Shown piece after piece: positions 14,556 through 20,245 of a DNA stretch of 20,245 nt (positions are counted from its first letter, which is position 1; every line of letters starts with the position of its first letter). The DNA is from an uncultured Armatimonadota bacterium (GTDB lineage: Bacteria; Armatimonadota; UBA5829; DTJY01), in assembly GCA_937875395.1 (NCBI GenBank), contig CALNCU010000131.1, positions 1 to 20,245 of the forward strand, written 5' to 3'. Under the pieces are notes generated by a model. The model had not been told where the DNA came from. It did no database searches and worked only from the letters and a program-made list of their open reading frames with translations. A program made the translations under genes and the position numbers.

Positions 14556-14592
14556 CAGAGCCCTTCGGCAGATAAGCACAGGGGCAATACAT

Positions 14593-15933
14593 ATGCAATG
14601 CAGATACTGCAATACAATAAACCAGGCCAACAGTAAGTTTTGCAAAGAGTGCGGACAGAGACTGGAGGCGCTTAATCCCGCCCCCATAGAGGCCGCATCA
14701 GATGAGCACGTTAAAGTAGGCGAGCTTATCTATGCATCTTACAAATACAAGGAATCCGGGAAGCTGGATGATGCCGCTCTTGCCTGCCAGGGAGCGCTGG
14801 CCTTAAACGAAGGAAGCGCCTCTGCGCATGCCTTGCTCGGTTCCATATATGAGCTTAAAGGGGATATCCCGGCCGCTATAAAAGAGTACGAGATTGTGCT
14901 CTCCATAACTCCGGACAGCATTGCCGACCGAAAGATTCTGGAGGGGCTTAAGTCCATGCAAATGGGGCGCACCTCTTTGCATGGCGCCGGAACCTCCCGG
15001 CTGCTAAATGTATCCGGCTGGAAGAAGTTGGCAAGGCCCTATATGCCGTTTGCGGCGGCCTTTGCCGGGTTCTTCTTAGTCCTTGCCGTGGGATTGCTCA
15101 CCCTCCGTAATACCGGCGGAAATGTTGAGCCCCAAGGTGGCACGGCATCTTTGCAGGCGCCGGTTCAAACAAACGTTGTGCAGCCAAATTTAGCCGTACC
15201 GGCAGATGTATCGGCAGGGCAGGGGGACGCATCCCAGCCCCAAATGCCCGCTCCCGCTATGAGCGCAGAATCTCGGAATCCCGCGGCTCCTGCGGCGCAG
15301 CATGCGCCTGCACCGGCACCCTTGGAGGCGGCCAAGCCCAGGGGAGTAGCCCCCGTGCCGGTTCCAAAGATTCCAAGGAGCATCCTTCCCATTATAGGGG
15401 AGGCCAAGCCCGCCGGGGAGCGTCCGGCAATTGTGCCTGTCCTGCCCAATGTATCGCATAAAGAGGCATCTGATTCTCCGGTTATCACTTTTATAGATGA
15501 GCCGGTTAAACCGCAGCGTTCATCCGGTTCTGTTGTTATAACGCCGGTGATTACCCCGGTTGAGCCGCGGGATAAGCAGCCCGCCCCCGCTTCCGTAATA
15601 ACGCCGGTAATAACTCCGGCCCCGTCACGCTCTACAAAGTGGGTGCCGCGGGGCAGCCCGGAGCAGCAGGCAATACAGTACCAGAAAGCCGGTCAGTATA
15701 AAGAGGCAATAGCTTCCTGGAAACAGGCATTGGGCAGCGGTTCAGATTCCGGCCGGGTGCAGCAGCAGATAGGCCTCTGTTACCAGAAGCTCGGCAGGCA
15801 CAGCGACGCCGTGGAAAGCTACAAGCGGGCCATCAATATCTATAAAGATCAGCAGGCCGATGGTCGGAACCCAAACGATGTTCAAAGAAACATAAGATCG
15901 TGTGAGGCAGCCATCAAGATCAGTTCGCCGTAA
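14593..15933 (+). CDS. Zinc-ribbon and TPR single-pass membrane protein
   Basis: A 446-residue modular protein. Residues 3-20 form a zinc ribbon (CRYC-x10-CKEC; Cys3, 6, 17, 20). Residues about 44-115 hold two TPR-like units (AALACQGALALNEGSASAHALLGSIYELKG). Residues 152-171 are one membrane helix. Then comes a low-complexity linker rich in Pro, Ala and Val of roughly 180 residues with two copies of VITPVITP, and a second TPR block from about 353 to the end (AIQYQKAGQYKEAIASWKQAL and LGRHSDAVESYKRAI). The zinc ribbon and first TPR should be inside the cell and the linker and last TPR outside. I know no named family with this order; a scaffold role is inferred. The next gene, also TPR, starts 12 bases on. 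Confidence 0.75.
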   Translation: MQCRYCNTINQANSKFCKECGQRLEALNPAPIEAASDEHVKVGELIYASYKYKESGKLDDAALACQGALALNEGSASAHALLGSIYELKGDIPAAIKEYEIVLSITPDSIADRKILEGLKSMQMGRTSLHGAGTSRLLNVSGWKKLARPYMPFAAAFAGFFLVLAVGLLTLRNTGGNVEPQGGTASLQAPVQTNVVQPNLAVPADVSAGQGDASQPQMPAPAMSAESRNPAAPAAQHAPAPAPLEAAKPRGVAPVPVPKIPRSILPIIGEAKPAGERPAIVPVLPNVSHKEASDSPVITFIDEPVKPQRSSGSVVITPVITPVEPRDKQPAPASVITPVITPAPSRSTKWVPRGSPEQQAIQYQKAGQYKEAIASWKQALGSGSDSGRVQQQIGLCYQKLGRHSDAVESYKRAINIYKDQQADGRNPNDVQRNIRSCEAAIKISSP

Positions 15934-15944
15934 GGGGGCAATAA

Positions 15945-17465
15945 GTGAAGAGACTTCTCCTTGCAATGCTCTCTGTTCTGCTTTTTGTTTCGACCGCAAC
16001 CTTTGCGGCCGATGCGCCGTCCGTCAACCTCCCTATTGTTATGGTCTTTGCCTGTCCGCTTGATGGCAAAGCGGGCGCCACAGACCCGGATATACTGGAA
16101 GCCGCTACCGGGCTTATGCGGGGGATGTCCAGGGTGGACTCCCTGGGATTCAGCCCCAAGCTGCCGGATGTAGCCCGCGCCGTGCTTGAGGGCCGGATTT
16201 CCAGGGATAAGGTTGAAAACGTAGCCTCTCCGCAAGACGCGGCAGAGATTGCCGGTGTACTTAAGGTTGATTATATACTTTGCGTGCAGGGGTCTGCATC
16301 CGGGAACAGCGTAAGCGTAAGCCTTGAGATGAGGCGCTGCGCAGGGGATGGCCGCTGGGTGGCATCTTCCGGGAGCAGTATCCCGGAGGTTGTGGGGGCA
16401 AATGCAGCGGCAAACAGGATAAATGCCATTGTTACTGCCACAAGCACGGCGGTGTCGCAGATAATAATTCAGGCACTCGGGCAGGATGCGCTTGTCTCTC
16501 CGCTTGCAAAGGGGAATGAACAGCCGGCTCGTGTTCCATCCGCCGGTAAAACGCACAATATTGATGCAGAGTTTGACGGATTTCTAAAACAGGCGGATGA
16601 TTATATTGCCGCAAAGGATATGCCCAATGCAGTAATGGCCCTAAGGTGGGCAATCAACCTTAAACCGGATAAATTAGGCCCGCGGATAAAGCTTGCAGAG
16701 GTCTACTCACATATGGGATTGGTACAGCGGGCGCTTGATGAATGCGGGCGGGCGCTGATCTTCAACCCAAACGACCTGCCTGTGCATAACATGCTTGCCA
16801 GGCTCTATCTTGCAAACGGCGCCGTCTCAAGGGCGGCCGATGAGTGCCGGATAATTCTAAAGATAGACCCAAAAAATTCAGATGCGCTGGTGAACATGGG
16901 GGATATTCAGTGGAACCAGCGCAAGCCGGACGATGCGTTAAAGTTATACCTTGAAGCATCCGCCCATGCCCCGGAAAACCCGCATCCGCATGAGCGGCTG
17001 GAAAAATACTACTTCGCAAAGAAGCAGTACGGCCCTGCGCTCAGGCATGCGTTTCTTGCAAGGCAGCTTGCGGCGGGGAAGGGGCTTAGCACTGCTGCCC
17101 AGTACAAAGTACTTGCCCGCATGATTCAGGATGAATTTGCCATAGTCTTAGGCAGGCTGGATGCTGCAGATGCCGACTACCGCAAGAAGATTATAAACAG
17201 GGGAGATTACTACTCCGAATGCAAAGATGCAGATGCAAGGATAGATGCTCTTGCCGATATGATCTCTGCGGAATCCGGCCCTGCATACTTTAAAGAAATC
17301 CACTGGCATGGAGTTCTGGCAGTAAGCCTGCTCTCTCAGGCAACCGGAAACATGCTTGCATACTTTGAAACGGATAAAATAGAACGCAGGGATGAGGCAG
17401 ACCTGCTTATAACTGAAGCCAAATCAGAGATGGGGCTGTATACAAAAGCCGTAAAAAAACTTTAG
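15945..17465 (+). CDS. Exported TPR protein
   Basis: A 506-residue protein with a clear signal peptide (MKRLLLAMLSVLLFVSTATFA, cleavage near residue 22). Residues about 25-185 form an alpha/beta domain with PIVMVFACPL, VDYILCVQGSASGNSVSVSLEM and a following helix; the pattern of a strand pair meeting ADYIL-like and VSLEM-like motifs recalls envelope domains of the CsgG/LpoB/TolB-N type, a tentative comparison. Residues about 205-375 contain at least four TPR repeats (ALRWAINLKPDKLGP, ALDECGRALIFNPNDLP, AADECRIILKIDPKNSD, ALKLYLEASAHAPENPH). The C-terminus is helical. The start is GTG with GGGGG upstream. It is almost certainly cotranscribed with the preceding TPR membrane protein and may be its outer partner. 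Confidence 0.75.
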   Translation: MKRLLLAMLSVLLFVSTATFAADAPSVNLPIVMVFACPLDGKAGATDPDILEAATGLMRGMSRVDSLGFSPKLPDVARAVLEGRISRDKVENVASPQDAAEIAGVLKVDYILCVQGSASGNSVSVSLEMRRCAGDGRWVASSGSSIPEVVGANAAANRINAIVTATSTAVSQIIIQALGQDALVSPLAKGNEQPARVPSAGKTHNIDAEFDGFLKQADDYIAAKDMPNAVMALRWAINLKPDKLGPRIKLAEVYSHMGLVQRALDECGRALIFNPNDLPVHNMLARLYLANGAVSRAADECRIILKIDPKNSDALVNMGDIQWNQRKPDDALKLYLEASAHAPENPHPHERLEKYYFAKKQYGPALRHAFLARQLAAGKGLSTAAQYKVLARMIQDEFAIVLGRLDAADADYRKKIINRGDYYSECKDADARIDALADMISAESGPAYFKEIHWHGVLAVSLLSQATGNMLAYFETDKIERRDEADLLITEAKSEMGLYTKAVKKL

Positions 17466-17475
17466 CAATGCCCGG

Positions 17476-17508
17476 ATAATATTGTTTCAAGAAAGAATAT
17501 TATATAAT
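17476..17508 (+). promoter_or_regulatory. AT-only inverted repeat and TATAAT over the DUF2905 start
   Basis: ATAATATT (17476-17483) and AATATTAT (17496-17503) form a perfect 8-bp inverted repeat in the gap before DUF2905. TATAAT at 17503-17508 overlaps the ATG at 17507. No clear ribosome site exists. The element may be an operator, or a promoter that serves queA by starting inside DUF2905. Confidence 0.3.
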
Positions 17509-17740
17509 GGATGGAAACTCTCTGGGAAAGACTATAATTGCGGTGGGAGTTGCAATTGTTGTCTTTGGGTTGCTGGTGCTTGCGCTCTCCCGCCTCACCG
17601 GCGGAAGGGGCGCGCCGCTTCCGGGGGACATAGTTATCCGCAGGCCGGGTATGGTCTTTTACTTCCCAATAATAACGAGCCTGGTAGTGAGCCTTATTCT
17701 TTCGCTCTTGTTCTGGCTTGTATCAATAATTAGAAAATGA
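17507..17740 (+). CDS. DUF2905 small membrane protein
   Basis: A 77-residue protein with two membrane helices (about 8-29 and 50-74) and the family's central LPGDIVIRRPG followed by YFPIITSLVVSLILSLLFW. This is the DUF2905 family, found in many bacteria, often close to tRNA-modification or Holliday-junction genes such as queA and ruvB; function unknown. ATG 17507 gives the normal family length despite a weak ribosome site. Its last 4 bases overlap the queA start (ATGA), so the two are likely coupled. Confidence 0.85.
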   Translation: MDGNSLGKTIIAVGVAIVVFGLLVLALSRLTGGRGAPLPGDIVIRRPGMVFYFPIITSLVVSLILSLLFWLVSIIRK

Positions 17741-18759
17741 AGAATGAAATGAATATAAGCCAGTTTAACTACCACCTCCCGCCGGAACGTATTGCGCAGG
17801 AGCCGCTTAAAGACAGAGACAAGTCCAGTCTCCTGCTGCTGCACAGAGAGAGCGGAGAGATAGAACACCGCCGTTTTTACCAGATATTAGACTATCTGGA
17901 GCCGGGCGATCTCCTGGTGATGAATAACACCAGGGTATCCGCCAAGCGACTCTTTGGCAAGAAGGCTACCGGCGCCAGGGTGGAGGCCCTTTTAATAGAG
18001 AACACGGGCGGCAATATATGGAACGCCTACGTAAAGCCGGGCAGGCGCATAGATATAGGCGCAGAAATCTTCTTTGATAACGGACTTACCGCCCGCGTAA
18101 CGGCCCGTACAGAGGCCGGCGGCAGGGCTCTGGATTTTGGGCCGGGAGAGGAGATTGCAGAGAAGATACAGATGCAGGGGCTGGTTCCGCTCCCGCCCTA
18201 CATACACACCGTGCTAAAGGAAAAAGAGAGATACCAGACCGTATATGCAAAAAGGCCGGGTTCTGCGGCGGCGCCCACAGCCGGGTTCCATTTTACGCCG
18301 GAAATCTTCCGCAAGCTTAAAGAGAACGGCGTGCAAACGGCAGAGGTTACCTTAAACGTGGGGATAGCTACCTTCCGGCCGGTGCGTACAGAGAACATAG
18401 CAGACCATGAAATGCACACGGAACACATCTCCATCACCCCGGAGGCCGCCGATATTATAAACAGCGCCAGGGGGCGGATAATCTCTGTGGGCACTACCAC
18501 TGCAAGGGTGCTGGAGAGCGCCGCCGTTGCAAAGAGGCAGGTGGCTCCGGTTGATATGGAGACCAATCTCTTTATCACCCCCGGCTACGATTTTAAGATA
18601 ATAGACGGACTTATTACAAATTTTCATATGCCGAAGTCTACCCTGCTTATACTGGTTTCGGCCTTTGCCGGGCGGGAGAATATACTCCATGCCTACAACC
18701 AGGCCGCGGAGCGCGGATATAGGTTTCTAAGCTTCGGCGACGCCATGTTTATAATCTAA
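17737..18759 (+). CDS. queA: S-adenosylmethionine:tRNA ribosyltransferase-isomerase
   Basis: QueA, 340 residues, transfers and rearranges the ribosyl part of S-adenosylmethionine onto preQ1 in tRNA to make epoxyqueuosine. Family landmarks are FNYHLPPERIAQEPL, LLVMNNTRV, GLVPLPPYIH, ERYQTVYAKRPGSAAAPTAGFHFT, VTLNVGIATFRPVR, HTEHISI, and TNLFITPGYDF followed by ITNFHMPKSTLLILVSAFAG. ATG 17737 overlaps the DUF2905 stop; an ATG at 17749 is an alternative that begins right at the conserved block. With queD and queE elsewhere in the window this supports full queuosine synthesis in this organism. Confidence 0.97.
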   Translation: MKNEMNISQFNYHLPPERIAQEPLKDRDKSSLLLLHRESGEIEHRRFYQILDYLEPGDLLVMNNTRVSAKRLFGKKATGARVEALLIENTGGNIWNAYVKPGRRIDIGAEIFFDNGLTARVTARTEAGGRALDFGPGEEIAEKIQMQGLVPLPPYIHTVLKEKERYQTVYAKRPGSAAAPTAGFHFTPEIFRKLKENGVQTAEVTLNVGIATFRPVRTENIADHEMHTEHISITPEAADIINSARGRIISVGTTTARVLESAAVAKRQVAPVDMETNLFITPGYDFKIIDGLITNFHMPKSTLLILVSAFAGRENILHAYNQAAERGYRFLSFGDAMFII

Positions 18760-18776
18760 AAAGGCAGGGCAAAGCA

Positions 18777-18881
18777 GTGGCGTGTAAACTTGAATATGTC
18801 CTGGATATTTCCGTCGCAGGCGTTGCCCTGTTTGAACTTGCAAATCCAAATTTAGAGAGCACTTCACCAAAAAAGTTGTGA
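18777..18881 (+). CDS. Possible 34-residue peptide after queA
   Basis: A GTG-started frame 17 bases after queA would encode a 34-residue peptide (VACKLEYVLDISVAG to SPKKL). An AGGG stands 8 bases before the start. The peptide overlaps the left arm of the downstream inverted repeat. I recognise no family, and such a short frame can occur by chance; a leader peptide is conceivable. Confidence 0.25.
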   Translation: MACKLEYVLDISVAGVALFELANPNLESTSPKKL

Positions 18882-18957
18882 TGCTTAACAATGCTTCGGC
18901 AGCGGCGTGCTTTGCACTTTGCGACCGAAGTATCTTCTGCCATAGTTAGTTTGGTGA
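18864..18957 (+). promoter_or_regulatory. Structured element upstream of the DUF192 gene
   Basis: TCACCAAA (18864-18871) pairs perfectly with TTTGGTGA (18950-18957). Inside lie CTTCGG/CCGAAG (18894-18899 with 18925-18930) capped by GTGC-TTT-GCAC (18907-18917), and a competing GGCAG/CTGCC pair (18898-18902 with 18937-18941). The right arm ends 16 bases before the DUF192 start. It could be a leader RNA with alternative folds, or a terminator-like spacer after queA. No known class recognised. Confidence 0.4.
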
Positions 18958-18973
18958 GCTACTGGGGATAGAG

Positions 18974-19321
18974 ATGGAGATTACGGTGGGCAGCGGATAC
19001 GTGCTTTCCCGGAACGCCGTTTACGCAAAGAGCCTGCTCGCAAGAATCCGGGGCCTTATAAGTCATAGGCCGCTTTCAGACGGAGAGGCGCTTGTAATAC
19101 CGGCGTGCAGGCAGGTGCATACCTTTTTTATGCGTTTCTCCATAGATATAGTCTTTGTAAACAGGGACGGGCGCATAGTGGGAATTGAGGGGGAACTTCC
19201 GCCCTTCTCCTTCTCCGGCTACCACCGGAAGGCTTATTTTGCCGTGGAACTCCCCGCCGGTGCAGCCAGGCGCGCGGGCCTTGAAGTGGGCGGAATGCTT
19301 CTTTTTAAGGATGGCAAATAG
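18974..19321 (+). CDS. DUF192 family protein
   Basis: A 115-residue DUF192 protein. The family core is clear: AKSLLARIRGLISHRPLSDGEALVIPACRQVHTFFMRFSIDIVFVNRDGRIVGIE, then a short basic loop and AVELPAGAARRAGLEVGGML. These proteins form a small beta-barrel-like domain of unknown function; here there is no signal peptide, so it is likely cytoplasmic. ATG 18974 has GGGGATAG just upstream. Its stop codon is immediately followed by the start of a glycosyltransferase, so the two are cotranscribed. Confidence 0.92.
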   Translation: MEITVGSGYVLSRNAVYAKSLLARIRGLISHRPLSDGEALVIPACRQVHTFFMRFSIDIVFVNRDGRIVGIEGELPPFSFSGYHRKAYFAVELPAGAARRAGLEVGGMLLFKDGK

Positions 19322-20245
19322 TTGAACGTAGGCATTTTTACAGAGAGCTTTGAGCCAGTTACAAACGGCGTTTCTGTGTCTGTAACAACGCTTCGCACAG
19401 AGCTTCAGGCCCTTGGGCACAAGGTCTATGTCTTTGCCCCTGCCTACAGGGGGATGAAATGCAACGAAGATGGTGTAATACGCTTCCCGTCTGTGCATAC
19501 TCCCTTTGCGCCGGACTATCCGCTTGCAATGCCGTATCTCTCTAAACTGAAAAAGAGGGTTTCAATGCTTAACCTCTCTGTTATACATACCCAGACTCCG
19601 TTCGCCCTGGGATGGCTGGGGCAGTATCTTGGCAAAAGGCTTGGAATACCGGTGATATCCACAAATCACACCCGGTATACGGAATACGTACACTATGTTC
19701 CGCTTATCCCAAAATCCATCTCTCGCGCGTTTTTAGTGGGCATGATGCGTACGTACTATAACCGTTGCACCGGAGTTGTAGTGCCTACAAATCCGGTGGG
19801 TGAGCTCCTCCGGGAGTTTGGCATTAAAACGCCTATCTACGTTATTCCTACGGGCGTCACCATACGTACCGCAAGAGACCCTCAAATACGTAAAAAGATC
19901 AGGGAAGAGTTTGGAATCCCAAAAGATTCCCGCACGCTTATATACGTGGGACGCTTGGCTGCAGAAAAAAACCTGAAGCTGCTCTTTGCCGCCTTCCAAA
20001 GGCTTGCCAGGGAGCATCAGGATATCCGCCTCCTCATAGTTGGGGGAGGCCCCGGCGAGCCGGCATGCCGTCGTATGGCTGCAGATACCGGCTATGCATC
20101 AAGGGTATCCTTTACCGGGATGGTATCTCGCAATGATATTGCCGGCTACTACTCTGCGGGCGATATCTTTACGTTTCCATCCACCACGGAGACCCAGGGA
20201 ATTGTGCTCTGTGAGGCCCTGGGAGCCGGATTGCCGTGCGTGGCC
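19322..20245 (+). CDS. GT4-family glycosyltransferase, 3' partial
   Basis: An open frame of 308 codons from TTG 19322 to the end of the window, directly after the DUF192 stop, with AAGGA 10 bases upstream. The N-terminal half has the Rossmann start NVGIFTESFEPVTNGVSVSV and TNHTRYTEYVHYVP. The C-terminal half has YVGRLAAEKN (donor phosphate-binding Arg and Lys), LLIVGGGPG and the E-x7-E motif Glu290/Glu298 (ETQGIVLCE). This matches retaining GT4 enzymes close to diacylglycerol glucosyltransferases and mannosyltransferases of phosphatidylinositol-like lipids. The enzyme would use a nucleotide-sugar donor at the inner face of the membrane; acceptor unknown. Roughly 70 residues are missing beyond the window. 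Confidence 0.92.
   Translation, partial: MNVGIFTESFEPVTNGVSVSVTTLRTELQALGHKVYVFAPAYRGMKCNEDGVIRFPSVHTPFAPDYPLAMPYLSKLKKRVSMLNLSVIHTQTPFALGWLGQYLGKRLGIPVISTNHTRYTEYVHYVPLIPKSISRAFLVGMMRTYYNRCTGVVVPTNPVGELLREFGIKTPIYVIPTGVTIRTARDPQIRKKIREEFGIPKDSRTLIYVGRLAAEKNLKLLFAAFQRLAREHQDIRLLIVGGGPGEPACRRMAADTGYASRVSFTGMVSRNDIAGYYSAGDIFTFPSTTETQGIVLCEALGAGLPCVA

Noticed and set aside
15882..16556. A 224-codon open frame antisense to the exported TPR gene
   Set aside because: The plus-strand protein has a signal peptide and regular TPR repeats; the antisense product is rich in Arg, Cys and His without motifs.
18749..18943. A 64-codon minus-strand frame between queA and DUF192
   Set aside because: No ribosome site, it runs into the queA end, and composition is not protein-like; the region is better explained by inverted repeats.
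1..20245. Defence island, prophage, insertion sequence or CRISPR array
   Set aside because: No direct-repeat array, transposase, integrase, restriction or toxin-antitoxin signature was seen; nearly every gene is recognisable housekeeping or envelope function.

Overview
This is a 20.2 kb stretch of bacterial chromosome. It is densely coded, with about 22 genes in several short operons on both strands. It looks like core metabolism rather than a mobile or defence island: no CRISPR array, insertion sequence, integrase, rRNA or tRNA was seen. The lineage cannot be named from the sequence alone. Clues are GatCAB, which implies indirect charging of Gln-tRNA and/or Asn-tRNA; a ferredoxin-linked 2-oxoacid oxidoreductase and a PPi-type phosphofructokinase, both suiting an anaerobic or energy-limited life; long-form HisG; frequent TTG starts; and many ATA isoleucine codons. 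An uncultured or deep-branching bacterial phylum is my guess.

Layout. Bases 1-2624 (+): the 3' part of a 2-oxoacid:ferredoxin oxidoreductase operon (beta subunit, cut at the window edge, then gamma), followed by a polytopic GT-C type glycosyltransferase. Bases 2606-3412 (-): an NlpC/P60 endopeptidase with SH3-like domains, overlapping the glycosyltransferase tail to tail. Bases 3610-4044 (+): mscL with a zinc-ribbon tail, overlapping by 4 bases a small secreted Cys/His protein on the other strand (4041-4274). Bases 4275-4579: a divergent promoter region with a structured leader in front of gatC-gatA-gatB. The same strand continues with queD, a 64-residue membrane protein and queE, to 9273.

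Bases 9274-9868 hold no intact gene. They contain an AT-rich gene remnant broken by two apparent frameshifts, and a strong stem-loop that ends the leftward unit rhodanese (12591-13484) - SDR oxidoreductase (11643-12407) - PPi-phosphofructokinase (9869-11521). A divergent control region at 13485-13685 carries a near-consensus promoter for hisG and a perfect 15-bp inverted repeat whose right arm sits in the promoter spacer.

From 13686 to the end everything runs rightward: hisG; a zinc-ribbon/TPR membrane protein; an exported TPR protein; a DUF2905 membrane protein overlapping queA; a 214-base region with strong inverted repeats; a DUF192 protein; and a GT4 glycosyltransferase cut by the window end.

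The most interesting points are the hisG operator arrangement, the membrane protein between queD and queE, the TPR pair that appears to place TPRs on both faces of the membrane, the structured leaders before gatC and DUF192, and the decayed gene at 9322-9747.
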